Below the pieces are notes generated by a model, which had not been told where the DNA came from, searched no databases, and was given only the letters and a program-made list of their open reading frames with translations. From positions 25,007,501-25,071,500 of the forward strand of contig CM045733.1 of the NCBI GenBank assembly GCA_024760905.1: DNA of 64,000 nt, read 5' to 3'. Made by a program: the position numbers and the translations under genes. Source of the stretch: Plotosus lineatus. Lineage: Eukaryota; Chordata; Actinopteri; Siluriformes; Plotosidae. Positions 35,700 through 49,900 of the stretch are shown piece after piece (position 1 is the stretch's first letter; every line of letters starts with the position of its first letter).

Positions 35700-37090
35700 A
35701 TTTATATATTTATCTGATTTAAAGTGTCTGTGAACAAAGGTCAAAATACACGTTTCTCAAAAATGTAAATAAACTAATTAATAAATAAAACTCAATTCCA
35801 AACAAAATTTCAGCAATCACATTAAATTCCTATTTTATTCAGGAAAGATGCTATTTAAAAATGAAGTATATTTAAACAGTACTGAGGTGTTCATCACGAG
35901 CGAGGAGCTCTCTGTGGTGGTTGCCAGTGTGCGGTGCTACTTTAACCCGGAACTGATCACCCCGGTACAGCGGTTCCGTCATTTTCCTGCTCGGGTTACA
36001 CCGAAACAAAAGCAGCACAGCTTCGACTCAAACAACAGTGATGTGGTCCAATCAATACAACATAAACCATAATAAATATCTACCACGACGTCCAATAATA
36101 ATAATAACATTAATAATAATAAAGATTTCAGCAGTAATTACCTCAGATGTGTGAAATGAATGAATGCTGGTTCGTTGTGTACATGTTTATTATTGTGTGA
36201 GGAGATAGCTAATCAGTGTTTCCCTACTTTTTTCCAGTTCAAAGCTAACCGGCAGAAGGATGCCTGTCTTCGCTTTGTTTCTAGTTAACCTTAGCACTGT
36301 TTATGGCTTTAAACCCCCCCCCCCCAAAAAAAAAAAAAATATATATATATATAAAAACACCCTTTCACCAGATTTACACACAACCGACACTGGATAAACA
36401 ATGCATAAGCAATAATCACAACAGTGGTAGGAGTAGTATTAGTAATAACAACAACAACAATAATCATAATAATAATAATATGTACTTACTGTGTTAAATG
36501 ATAAAGGCATGGGATAAACGCCAAATTTACAAAAAACTTATTTTATTCACCAAATAACGAATTTTTATAATTAACATGTATTTAAGTTACATGGTGATAG
36601 CAAAGTTCCTGATTTAAATCAAGTTTAGAATATAGTTTTTACTACCAACTAGTTTTATTAATTCTTATTATGATTATTCTTACTACTCCTACTACTACTA
36701 CTATTATGGGTAGCAAGTTAGCCTGTTAGCTTAATGGAACACATTCAAGCTAATGGTTGAAGCTAATGTTGGCCACCGCACTGTCACATGGATTAAGAGC
36801 ACACTGACAGACAACTAAGACAAACCAAGACTTCATCCACCAACATGACATTACAAGTGTTCAGTGAGGTTAAGGAGAATTACAGTTCGGAACAGATTAT
36901 GCACAAGTGCCTTTTAAAGCTAGCTAGCGCGGCCCACAGTACAGGGGGAAATAACCTGCCTGGCGGGACAGAACCAGATCCTGGTGGTAGTAGAACCAGC
37001 CAGAGAATTGGATCTAACCGAAACCCCCACACAGCGCCCTTCATTACGGCCGTTTAAGGTCTCAGATCGGAGAAAGATAAACCAGCTCAC
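35700..37090. other. AT-rich sequence with simple repeats, no gene seen
   Basis: ATA and TTA runs near 36100, 36460 and 36690, plus a C/A run near 36315. Short open frames show no domain. Part of the inferred zbed4 first intron. Confidence 0.5.
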
Positions 37091-37094
37091 ATAC

Positions 37095-38110
37095 CTTCTG
37101 GTGCAGGTGTGCAATTCAGCCAATTATAGTTATTTAATGAGGTTAATAAACACGTCTGATTGATCCAAAGCGAGGTGAGTATTTTCGTGGCTTTGTCTCC
37201 AGTACTGGTTAAACACTCAGCGGTTACAGCTCCACTCAGCGTCGGGCGGAAGAAACGTGCTTCGGTGACGTCATGAGGGTATCAAGACTTTCAACATGGC
37301 GGCAATAATAATAATAATAATTAGAAAAAAACAAACAAAAACTAATCGGCAGCTTTTACTACTACGAGTCTATCGAGCTAACTGGGGACTCGGTGATGGA
37401 CAGACGACAAGTGAGTCCTGAAGGAAGTAATATAAATATGGTGCATGTTTTGTGCTTTTACACAGCATTTTATTTGGAAGGAAATGTGTTGGAAACAGTC
37501 TTTGCAGGTTAGGAAGGCAAACATACGGGGTTTCTTGACCCGAGGGTCTCTTTCAGGGGCACCAAGGCGCCAGCAGGGGTGGGGCAAACAGGGGCGCTTT
37601 GGGGGATTTAAATATAGACTTTTATCTTGTGATCCGCTGAATGGACAGAAGCAGAAAGGCAGAAATTCAGTGTGTTTATAAATGTTTACAGCAAATAAGC
37701 AACAACAATAATAAAATAGTTATTATTATTATTTAAAATAATATAGAGAGTTATGTGGGTTTTTTTGTTGTTGTTGTTGTGTGTGTTTTGTGTGTTCTTT
37801 GGATTAGAGCAAGGTAAAATAAACCTGTGTCCGTTTAAACGGACTACAGTACAGTAATTTGTTTCTATGAAGGACGACGAAACGGTTGGAAAGCCATTTA
37901 TGAAACGTCGGCCAAATTCCAAATGACCATTCTTTATTAGACTTATAGGCGTACTATACTCACAGTAGAAGCTCATTGTGGCACGTCACAGCTGAAGCGC
38001 ACTTTTAGGAGTTTTCAACGTATTTGGCATGCAGCCATGGCGACAACGTGCTTCTGACTTTCCGCTCTGAACGTCAACGTCATCACGTCGGACGTAATAG
38101 GCGGTGCTTT
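37095..38110. promoter_or_regulatory. Inferred zbed4/brd1 divergent promoter
   Basis: Non-repetitive segment richer in CG. It has a palindromic CRE (TGACGTCA, 37266-37273), a YY1-like AACATGGCGGC (37293-37303) and a cluster of CGTCA/ACGTC half-sites at 38070-38096 just before brd1 exon 1. A putative non-coding zbed4 exon (about 37300 to 37095, minus) ends in a consensus donor. The roughly 0.8 kb between the two transcripts suggests shared or adjacent promoters. Confidence 0.5.
37266..37273. promoter_or_regulatory. Consensus cAMP-response element
   Basis: TGACGTCA, the full palindromic CREB/ATF site, at the inferred start region of zbed4. Confidence 0.5.
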
Positions 38111-38433
38111 CTGAAGCAAACCGCGTCCGCATTGTTGTGAGGGGGAGGCGAAGCTTGTAGCAGCTCTGCGTTAACAGGGAAGAGGACGTTCCTGATTTAA
38201 TGGATGGCTTTTAAACCTGACTTTTGGGCATTTTATATGTTTGGCGAGACATAGTCTTGAAGGCCACCGTGGATACTTTATGGTGTAAATCATATTCGGG
38301 AAGAGGAAGCTCAGTGTGTGGCCTTTGGATGAGAACATTTGTGTGCGGAATCAGAGCCGCCGAGCAGGCCGTATCGCCATTGCTTTCAGCAGCCGCTGCC
38401 TCTGTCTCCAGCTACAAGCATAGGGCCTTCCAG
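38111..38433 (+). other. brd1: brd1 non-coding exon 1 (5' UTR, start approximate)
   Basis: GC-rich segment ending CCTTCCAG before a GTAATG donor at 38434. The next acceptor is TTTGCAG at 39594, and the ATG lies 17 bases into exon 2. The transcription start is not precisely defined. Confidence 0.5.
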
Positions 38434-38799
38434 GTAATGATGCAACGGGTTTATTTTTAGTATTATTAATTTAATTTTAAAGAGAATGGCAGCGATCTGA
38501 TGATGTGAGCGGCTGAAACGGTTGAGATCAGCTGAGATTAGTATAAACATACACACCAGACTATGAGATCTTGTTGTTGTTGTGGTTGTTGCATGGCTTT
38601 AAAGGGTCCTGAGTAAAATAGTACCTGGTTTTGTTTGCACTGACGCCATTTGGTGTTGTAATGCTTTTATTGGGAGCGGTTCCTCTGCCTGAGATGTTTC
38701 TTGTAGTGTGCATGACGACAGTAAGGTAGTCGGGCTGTGAGAGCTGAATGAGGTTTGGGCTCGTGAGTGTTTCCCCGCCCCCACCACAACACACATTGT

Positions 38800-39594
38800 C
38801 GTATGCAACAAAATGTGTCAGTAGTAATTGCCATGGAAACGTTTTATTTATTTATTTTTAATTGATTTTATTTTTGACATTCAAATGTGGTAACTTCAGA
38901 TTCATGTGAAATGTGCATCCCATTGTGCTGTTGTGAAGGAAACCCTGACCATCCATTCATTTATGTGGACCCTGCTACTGCTGCTGCTACAAGTTGTTCA
39001 GTTGAAGAGAACAACTGTTAACAGTTTCATATCCACCCAACTCTCTCCAACTGCAATCAGGGTGGGTTTTTTTTTTTGTTTTTTTTTTAATTATTAAAAA
39101 AAAAAAATCATTTTTTTTTTCTTTTTTTTTTTTCTTTTTTTGGCTTCATGAGAGCAAGCTTACGATTCTCTGTGCCTTTTGCAAGATTTGAGGTTTTACT
39201 CTGTGGTTATCACAACTGCACCATGCACTGCAGGCATCTGATATAGATCTGACTTAGGGTCAAAGTAATATTTTAAAAACCGTGGCACTACACACAATCC
39301 TCTTCGACAGCCAGAAAGCATCTTCGTTATGATATCAAGAGCAACCTGAGCTCCGAAGACCATACTCCCATGATTGCGACCTTTTGATCGCAGATGATTT
39401 CTGATTTTTTTTTTTTTTTGTAATTTTTTTTTTTTTTTTTTTTAAAGTGTCATTGGCCGTTTGGTTTAGAAGTTTGATGTGTGCATCAGTTACTGCTTAT
39501 GTCTGCTTGTTTATTTTGGGTCAGTGTATACACTGTCAGAGTTGTGCCTTGACTGCAAATTGTGTTTCTTAATCCAATCTGTTTCCCTTTGCAG
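38800..39594 (+). other. brd1 intron 1
   Basis: Very T-rich sequence (runs near 39070, 39110, 39410 and 39430) leading to the TTTGCAG acceptor at 39594. No exon or mobile element recognised. Confidence 0.5.
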
Positions 39595-39611
39595 AGTTTT
39601 AAAGGTTCAGG

Positions 39612-42600
39612 ATGGGGAAGAAAGCACGGAACAACAGGATCCCTGCACTGCAGCGGGCTCCGTCTCCCATCAAACCGTCACCAAACAGGGAGACCCTGAC
39701 ATATGCACAAGCCCAACGCATGGTGGAACTGGAGGTTGATGGCCACGTGCACCGGATCAGCATCTTCGACAAGCTTGATGTCATCACCGATGACGACCCT
39801 GTAGCTCAGGAGATCATGGAATGCACCAGCAATAAGGAGAACACAGAAAAACCTCAGCAGGCCCCACTGCGGTCGGCACGTCTCAAAAACAACCATCTGA
39901 AAAAGAACGCTACTGTAAATGCGCAAGGGGCTCAGGCATCGTCATGCACTCTGCTTGAACCGAAATTCCGCACTGTGGAGTATAATTTACCAGCCGTGCC
40001 GCGGAGACCTCAGGCGTATTACAGCTATGAAGAGAGGAGCCCAGAGGAGCTAGACGAGGAAGTTGAGTATGATATGGATGAGGAAGACTACGCCTGGCTG
40101 GAGCTAGTTAACGAAAAGAGACGAAATGAGGGATTCAGCCAGGTCTCCCCTAATGTTTTTGAATTCCTTGTGGACCGCTTTGAGAAGGAGTCATTCTTGG
40201 AGAGCCATGGTCAGCAGGATCCACAGTCACTGGTCGACGAGGATGCAGTGTGCTGCATCTGTATGGATGGAGAATGTCAGGACAGTAACGCCATTCTTTT
40301 TTGTGACATGTGTAATGTTGCAGTGCATCAGGAGTGTTATGGAGTTCCATATATCCCCGAAGGGCAGTGGCTGTGCCGCCACTGCCTGCAGTCTCCTACT
40401 CAGCCTGCTGACTGCATCCTCTGCCCCAACAAAGGTGGCGCTGTGAAAAAGACTGAGGATGACCGTTGGGGGCATGTAGTCTGCGCTCTATGGGTGCCTG
40501 AGGTTGGCTTTTCCAACACACTCTTCATTGAGCCCATTGATGGCGTAGCCAACATTCCATCTGCCCGCTGGAAACTCACCTGCTACCTCTGTAAGGAGAA
40601 AGGCATTGGCGCCTGCATCCAGTGCCACAAGGCCAACTGCTATACAGCGTTCCATGTCAGCTGTGCACAGAAAGCTGGGCTTTTCTTGAAGATGGAACCC
40701 ATTAAAGAAACTAATGATTCGGGCGATGCCACCTTCACTGTGAAGAAGACGGCCTACTGTGGCGCTCACACTCCCAACGGGTGCGTCAAGCGGCCCCTTG
40801 CTATTTACGACAACCCCAAAATCGAAACCAAAAACGGACTCTGTCGGAAACCGAAGAAGAAAGCAAGTATGACAAAAAAGCAGAAGAACAAGAAGAACAA
40901 AAAGAAAGTGGAGTCTGTAGCAGCAGTTCCGGCTACGGCGGTTTGCAATTTTCCACCTCACAGGTAAGTTAGATGGGGCATGAGAGTCATGACTTTACTG
41001 TAAGTCACTTTGAGCATATTAAAGAAACATGCCTGGATAGTTTTCAACTAAGTCCAGAGCATGAAAAATAAAAATATCAGAGTTGTTGAGCCGAGCACCA
41101 TACTCCTTAAACATGGTTTGGATTTTTGTCCCGTGTCCATGCGGGCCCAACACTGGAAACACAGTGACGCTGCCGAGTTGCAAGGTTAATGCTGATCGGC
41201 AGATGATGGGTCTCAATTAAAGAAAGTAGTAGTAATATTAATAGTAAAGAAACCGAAATGTGAAAATAGAGGCTTATGCATCACTGCTCAGACTTGCACA
41301 GAATACTCAGGTAGGCAGAAACTTGTTTGTGGACCAAAGGCTGAAATCAGAAGGTTGGCAAAACATGAACTCGGATATAACGAGGGAAAAACAGTAATCA
41401 TCTTGAGAAGGTGCTGCAAAGCAAACCCAGGGTCTGACACCTATCAGTAGAGGCAGGAAGCTCCATTTTTGGATTGTACGGAAATCTGTACAGTAAGCTC
41501 TTCCCCATTCGTGACCTCGCATAATTGCGGATTAGCGGCAAACCCGGAAGTTCCTGGCACGTGATTCAAATTTAGCCAAATAGCGGAGAGCTTTTGTTTC
41601 TGCATCCTGCTGATTGGTTGCAGATGACATGTACACTTTTTTTTCTTTTCTTTTCTTTCCTCTTTTCTCCTTCACGCACTTGTCATCAACATGATTGCTT
41701 GAATTACGAATTCAAGGTTTTTTTGTGTGCTTTTGACAATTATTTAAGCCATATGATGTCACTCAAACGCCACGCATCTTCTCTAGCTTCTGGTAAGGAG
41801 CCTAAGCGCTTTATTTATTCATAAATATTATCACGGTACAAAATTAAAAAGTTTTTACTTAATCATTACACATTTTAACTGCATTATTACTGTATTAATG
41901 AGTAAGACTGTCTATAGAATGTGTTCAAGAAGCACATTTTAGCGCATGTAATATCATACGGTTTTAAAACCGTCAATAACTTGCGGATTTTCAGGATCCG
42001 TAGGAAGGGGTGTAACGCAACCACAGCGAATAACGGGGGCCTACTGTATATTAAACAGATTGTATAGAACACCATCCAACCAGAAAAACATTAAGGCTCC
42101 AAACTGCTGATGCAAAACAAATTCCACAAATGCAATAAAACAACTGGTTCACGAACAGTGTTGACATTTATGAAGGCGATACTCTTGCCTTATTCAAAGT
42201 TCTCCCAGGTGCACTGTGGTGATTTATTTATTTATTTTTCTTTTTCTTTTTAAAAGAAGAATGAATTTTGTTCCAGTGATGGAAATTACAACTCCGAATG
42301 ATCAAAGGTTTTGCATTGTGAAAGCGTAACATTCAGAAATAAAAAGCTCTATGGCTTTAAACAAAGCCTTATTGTGTGAAGTGAAAAATTATCCAAATTT
42401 CTGAATAAATACTCTAATGAGAATATGCTCAAATATATTTGTGCGCAGGGCTTCTGTGGTTTTTCTTTTTCATTTATTTTTTCTTTCTTTCTTCCAGTTG
42501 AAAAGGTATTTTGTTTTTTCCCCAGTATTTTGATTTTCTATGTAATATCAGGTGGTACATGAGGTTCTCCTGCATTTACTTCTGTAATATTTTTATTTTA

Positions 42601-45600
42601 TTTTATTTACTAGTGTCTGCGATGGTACATTTACAGATTTGTAGAATTGCTTATGTTCTGATGTGATTGTCACATCATTTAGTCCTTTATGACGGTTCAT
42701 GTTCTCAGTACTGGCAGATAAATTATCTGAAGTCATTTCACGCTTTTTAGACGTAGTAGATGGAAATTAGACAAAAACAATCACTGGCACGTTTCTTTCA
42801 TGCGTTGTGCTTCTTTAAAGAGGATTAGTGTGGCTTGCATGGAAGTGTCTGAAGAAATAAGATTCCTTGATTACAATGTGTTTTTTTTTTTTTGGGTGTG
42901 TGTGGGTGTTTGCGTTGGTTCTTGCATCCCGAGTTACATATGAAAGCTGAGTAAATTCTAATCTCTTCACATGTGCAACAGGTTGGACTCGATCCTCAGT
43001 CAAGTTTCCCTCCAGAAAAAGAAGGCATTTGTCGAGCTGGTCTTGAACTACTGGACCCTGAAGAGGCAATCACGGAACGGGCTTCCGCTGATCAGACGAC
43101 TGCATTCCAGCCTACAGTCACAGAAAACCGCCCAACCTGTGAGTCCGATGAGACCCCACGCTCCAGTGGCTTGAAAACGTTGAATAAACGTTATCTGAAT
43201 CCATTGCGTTTCATTTGTGCAGAAGCGCAGCGAGGAGGAGAGCCGGGCACTGAAGGAGCAGCTGAAAGAGTGGCACCGTTTGAGGCATGACCTCGAGAGA
43301 GCCAGACTACTGCTGGAGCTTATCAGGAAGAGGGAGAAGCTCAAGAGGGAGGAGGTAATGACCTGGTTCACAGATTAATTCAGCTACTTTTATGAAGAGC
43401 TTAGAATTCCGAGTCAATAGAGACTCGGTTACGCCAGAGCAAAAATCCCCATGGGAGCGAGGCTCTCGCGTCGAGATCTGGGAGGAGCTTGGAGTAGAAC
43501 CGCTACTGCTTCACATTGAGAGGAGCCAGTAGAGGTGGCACAGGCATCTGGTTAGAAGGCCTCCTGAACGCCTCCTCAGGGTGGTGTCTCAGACATGTTC
43601 AACCAGGATGAGACCCCAGGGTCAACCCAGAACACGCTGGAGGGATTATGTCTCTTGGCTGGCCTGGGAACGCCTCGGTTGTGTGTGTATGTGTGTGTCG
43701 GGGAAGAGCTAAAGGAAGTGGCTGGGGAGAGGAACGTCTGGTCTTCATTGCATAGGCTACTTGACCCGTGACCAGTACAGTAGCGGTTATATAATGTGGT
43801 TACACAGATTGAGCTCAGCTAGCTTGAAGATCTGGTAAAAGTTTGTGCTCGAGACAACAAAACAAACATTGCTTGCAAAATCCATTCAGCATTGCTCTCA
43901 TGTATGTTTGTAGCCTGTCAAGTGTTTGGGCATAAATTAAGAGCTTTTGTTTAAAGCTTTGGGGGGGGCAGGACAAACGTGTAGTGGTGGAGGGACTGAG
44001 CTGCACCTTTCCTTCCTCCACACTCATGGCTAAAGTGCCTTTAAGCAAGGCACCTAACCCCAACTGCTCCCCAGGCGCCCCCAAAGTATGCGGCAGCCCA
44101 CTGCTCCGACTGTGTGTGCGCTTACTTTTGATGGGTTTAATTAATGCAAAGGTAATCAGTTCAATTGTTGAATTAATTCAGTATCACAAAATCAAGTCAT
44201 AAGAAGGGAGAAGGTGAGGAACACCCTGAGCAGCTCATCAGACCATTGCAGGGCCAGCATACACAAACACACATACACAAGTATTTCCACTCGCATCTAG
44301 GGCAGTGTTTCTCAATTATTTTCTGTGACGCCTCCTCTAGGAAGAAAAAAAAAAATACCACCCCCTGCGAGCGACTATAAATAGTATTATTTGTCTATAA
44401 AATTATTAGTACACTTCTGCATAATATTATATCTTTATTAACATTAAAAACAAACAAAAATATAGTTCAACTTAAAAAAAAAAATGTCAATGAAATTTTT
44501 CTTTATTGTATCTGTAACAGAAAAGATTTAAAGTGCACCAATGTGCCTGAAATTAAAAAAGGTTTATTTAAACTCATTGAACTTACTTTTGTCTTAATAT
44601 CTCTGTCTCTCTCCACTTTTCTCTTCATTCCTGTTAGAAATTTTTCCGTGCTGTTTACTGCGCTTCATATCGTTTGCTCGTGCGATAAACTGCTACACCA
44701 TAGCACGACAACGAGAGCGCCACTGCCAACTACTGGAGTGGAGCACCGCGTCATCCCTGGCATCACACCATGCCCCACTATTTGAGAAGCACTGATCTAG
44801 GGGCACTTTGGAATAGCCAATTAGCCACAGGAGTATGTGGAGGAAACCCACACAATCTGGTCTCTAGAAATTCATTCAGCCATTCAACAGATGTCACATG
44901 CCATTACTCACTCATTCGCCGATCCGCTCAGTCGTACTAGGGTTGCAGTCGTCACTGAACAAAGGTACACTCTGAACGGCGTACATCTTGAACAGCTTGC
45001 TGGTCCATCTCTGGGCAACACACACACACATCCATTCACGCTTAGACACCGAGGGGTAATTTGGAACAGCCAGTTAGCGTAATATGCATGTCGTTGAACT
45101 GTGTTAGGAAACCGGAGCATCTGGAGGAAACTCATGAAAGCACGGGAAGAACATGCAAACTCACACAGAAACGTCTCAGCCTGGGAATCAAACCCAGGAC
45201 CTTCTTGCTGTCAAGTGATCATGCTAACTAACCATTACACTGATATTCTGGCCTTACATTAAATGTTTAGCCCAATCAGTTAAATTTCTAGGCAGGTGAA
45301 CCATGGAATTGGACACAGGGAGATCAATAGCAGGTAGTTGAGTGAAAATAGACCAACATTGTTAGTGAAAATTAGAAAGGAAAAAAAAAGTAATTTAATT
45401 TATTCACAAATAAGTCCTGGGAAATGAATGTTCACTATAAAGATCATTAATACCGTTGAAGATCACACCATCTTCATTATGAAGATTGAAACGAGTCATT
45501 CAGCCTTCTTTTTTTTTTTTTGTTGTTGTTGTTTGTTTGTTTGTTTGTTTTTGCTGGTTTTTTTTTTTTTTTTTAGTTTGTTTGTTTTTTTAAGCTGAAT

Positions 45601-46866
45601 AAGTGGAACAGGTTTAGTAAGAGCACAAAGCATCTCGGATCAACCTGATATTAGAGAACCAGCTATGTTCTTAATGCCATATTGCACCATAAATTCAATC
45701 TCGATAACCTGACTATGTATGTTATTGTTCATCTGTGTCGATTGATTATTTCTTGGTTTCTTCATAGATGAAGTTGCAGCAATCAGTTTTAGAAGTGCAG
45801 CTCTCACCATTAAGCATCTTGCTGAGGGCTGTGTTGGATCAGCTACAGGAAAAAGACCAGGCCAAAATCTTTGCTCAGCCAGTGAGCATCGAGGAGGTGA
45901 GTGGAATACTACATGAGAAAGGTGGTGGTGGGGGGTGCACACAGTTGTCATCCTCCAATTTATGTTAATGATTATAATTTACCTGACATGACACACAAGG
46001 TATCAGAAGTGGCTCTCCATGCTGCTCTGCCAAGAAAAAAAAAAAAAAACTTACACTACTCCTCTACTATATTTTCCACTTGTTACGCTCAAGCTGTGAC
46101 TCCTTGCAGAAATTGGCATGACATACACATGAGAAAATCAGTTGGTCAAGACACTCAGCTTCTGGTAAGGAATTGAGCCACACTGAGGATGGAGCAGAAT
46201 GCAGCTGCACTCTGGTAAACCTAGGTTTAGGACATTCAAATTCAGTAAAAACGGTCATTTCTGTTTCCACTGAAACGGCTGCATCAGGTTATACACGGAC
46301 ACGTCAACTACTGTCAAGGGCTCTGGGTAGATAGAAGTCTTAATGCTGACAGCCCCAGATGACGTCTCCAATCATTCAGGGGACTCTGAAAGCACTAATA
46401 ATTTGTTTATCTTTTGAATACATTGAGCAGCAGTGCACAGTCACTACACAAGCTATGCCGATTATATGTCCAGGCCGGGTGTCTGTGTCATCACTCGGTG
46501 GGCATGTCGATCAGAATACTGTGTACATTGTAGTCACTTGTGCTTTTTGCCCTATGTTTAACAAACAATTTAAATACTAGTCTCTATTGACTTCTGCACA
46601 CATCCCAATCTGAAAAGTAAATAAATATAAGCCAGGCTAACTATGATATCACTGTCACAAACAGTCCAGCGTGTTCATTATCATTTACTGCTGTGAGGCA
46701 GTGGTGCACCTGGGATGCACTTTATATCCCCATGACACACACACTTTTTTTCTTCCTTCAGCTAGTTTGCTATATCAATGCATGACATTATACTAAACTG
46801 ACAGCTGAGTGAGGGGGATGGGGGTGGGATGCATCCTCATTGTGTTTCTCCCCCTTTTCTTCTAAG

Positions 46867-46902
<36 letters not shown>

Positions 46903-49900
46903 GCGCTCTCTCTCTCTCGCTCTCTCTCTGTGTGTTGCTATGTCCACCAGTCACTTGTTCCTCAAGTGGAATCTCTTATCTTGCTTTAACATAAATCAAA
47001 CACATTATCACTTTTGACCAAATAATCACTGAAAAACAGCAAAAACACATTTCATAAAAGAAACCATTTTTGAGAGTTCTGGGTGTGGTGCATTTCAAAT
47101 TTTTGAAGCAGCTGAAGTTTATAAAAAAAAAAAAAAAAAAAAGATTGATCTTGTGCATGTACAAATATTTTTGGGTCACCTTGGGCTCTGTGAGATTTCC
47201 ATTGCACACATCTTCCTAAACCAGAAATTGAAATCAATCAATCATTCATTCATTTTCTGAACTGCTTAATCCTAATTAGGGTCGGGGGGAGGCTGGCACC
47301 CATCTCAGCCGACTCTGGGCGAGCACAGAGTACACCCTGGACAGCTCGCCAGGCCATCGCAGGGCAGAAACATGCTGCCGGCTGTGCAGCTACTCTTGTC
47401 GAAAGTCAACAATAGTTCTTTTATGTCTCACACCATAGACAGTGAGATACATGGCCAGCCTTTGATAACCCAGTTAGCTGCACTTGGGGTACAGCAGTGA
47501 CAACCTGTTGACAGTGGGGCTTGAACCCCCCAACCTTAGGATCGGTAATCCAGCACGTTACCACCGGGCCACCGTCTGTCTGTCTTTCGGCTTTTTCCCT
47601 TTTACTTGGGAGTCGCCACAGCGAATCATCTGACTCGCACGTTTGATTTGGCAGAGGTTTTTACGTCGGATGCCCTTCCTGTCACAACCCTTTTTAGCAA
47701 GGGGCAGAAACACGCTGACGACTTTGCAGCTACTCTTTACGAAAGTCAGCAATGGTTCTTTTACATGCCTCTCACCATAGACAGTGAGAGACAGGGCCCG
47801 CCTTTGATAACCCAGTTAGCTGCACTGGGGGGGACAGTGACAACTCTGTGGAGAGTGGGACTCGAACCCCCAACCTTTGGATCAGCGATCCAGCGCCCCA
47901 CACTACTAGACCACCACTGCCCCCAACGTTGCCATCGGGCCACCACGGCCCTGAAATCAACCATTAAAGTAGATTTTGCACGTTGTAAGTTATTTTTTCT
48001 GGAATATTATAATATAATCAACAGTCTTGATGGAACTGCCCTCAATATGTGAGAGACTCTCAGAACATCCAGTGGAATTGTTGCAAAGTCTGTGTCGAAA
48101 CCAGTTTAATCTGAAAATACATGATTATGTCTCTGCCGAACCCTTTTCTTCAGACTAAAATATCATTCCCAATCTCCCAGAACGGTCTCTCTGAGGTGGG
48201 GAAGTCTAATAACAGGGAGTTCATGTTATAATATGGACACGGAAGATGGACAGTATCTGAAACAATGGCATATGGTTGCCATGGCACTGGTGGACGTTTA
48301 TGCTCGAGACCACAAAATCAGCATCACTAGCAGAATGCATTCAGTGCTGCTCTGGTATTGGATGCAGCTTGTCAGTGTGGCGTTTGCCTTGTGCTTTTAA
48401 AACCCACCATTTCCTGAACTTCTGCTGACAGTAGAATGATTTTTCATAAGCAGGACTTGCAGGAGATGCAGTTAATTTTAAGTGGGACGAGAACTCTATC
48501 TCAGCTTTTCGCTGAAACAACTAACATTGCTGATTCTGATCTCCGGGAATTAAGTCATTTATTTGTACATATTACTGACTAATCTGTTAACTAATACAGC
48601 AGATGTTACATACAATTATATATTAGCTACAGCTTTTTCTACCTGCAAACATTCCTACTCTGTACCAAGGACACTTGGATTTTAAATAATCTGCCATATC
48701 ATCTCCTTGCTATTAGTTCTCATGGAATAAACCTCTTTTCTAATCATGACAGTGGAAAGAACATCTTTGTCATAAAGAGAGCTCCGTTTATTATATCTGC
48801 ATATTCCTTTCAGGTACCCGATTACCTGGACCACATCACACAGCCCATGGACTTCTCCACCATGAGGAAACGTATAGATGCACAGGCTTACAGAAGTCTA
48901 GGTGACTTTGAGGCCGATTTCGACCTCATCATTGCAAACTGCATGAAATACAATGCCAAGGACACATATTTTTACCGTGCAGCTGCTAGACTGAGGGATC
49001 AGGGAGGAGCTTTGCTAAGGAAGGCACGTCACCACATCGAACGTATAGGTTTCGAACCAGGCACAGGCATGCACACATCTGAAACGCCCAAGATTGAAGC
49101 ACCTCCTCCTTTCACGTGGGAAGATGGTAGGCACAATTTATTTTTTCTATTCTTCATTCCATCGGTAACAGTGAGATTCCTTGTAACCATACTAAAAATT
49201 TTCAAGCACCATTCAGAATGAGACTTGTCTTGATGAGGCAGAAGATTACAATTAGCAATTAACATGGCACAAAATGAATATTTCAAGTAATTGTTTGTGC
49301 ATTTTATTACATTAATGATATTTAATGTCAAACACGCAGCAGATACTTTTCACCTGTTCAAATCTGTAGTGAGAATAGGACGGCAGGTCCTATAAGGTAA
49401 GATAAGTGCAAAAATAACAGTATGCAGATATTAAATTAACAAATCAAACATTACTTGGTGAACCTTTATACAAAATAAGGATAGGCACATCTGCTCATAA
49501 TACTACATTAGTACATACATGTTTATATGAATGAATGGAGAATACCCCAGTGTATTCCAATGCAAACAGTTTCTGGTTTACAGCGTAATCCATATCGGTC
49601 ATGTTCCACTTATTGCAGAATAGTCTCCCCCATGTACTTATTTATTACTCATCTTAAATTTTCCACAAAGTTGTTCTGAAGCATAGTGTGCTTTGATAGG
49701 AACAGACATAAATTAGGCATTCAAACATTTAATAGGTTTGGGTTTAGTTCCTTTTACTAATCTTTGATTAGATAATTATTACAGTGATTTAATGTTTCAG
49801 CTGGCAGCATTTTTTCACCCTAACTGATGCAGTGAGCAGCTTCCTATTTCATAAACAGACATCAAATCCACACCCAAATCCTGTGGGTGCGGGGAAGATA

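Larger units (their letters stand above)
26585..37094 (-). other. Inferred zbed4 5' UTR intron, repeat-rich
   Basis: The coding exon has a good acceptor at 26585, and a strong donor (CAGAAG then GTATGT) ends a GC-richer segment at 37095. The 10.5 kb between is best read as the first intron. It holds a truncated B-type miniature element, AT microsatellites, Tc1 copies, SINEs and unique AT-rich sequence. No conserved exon was recognised inside. Confidence 0.5.
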
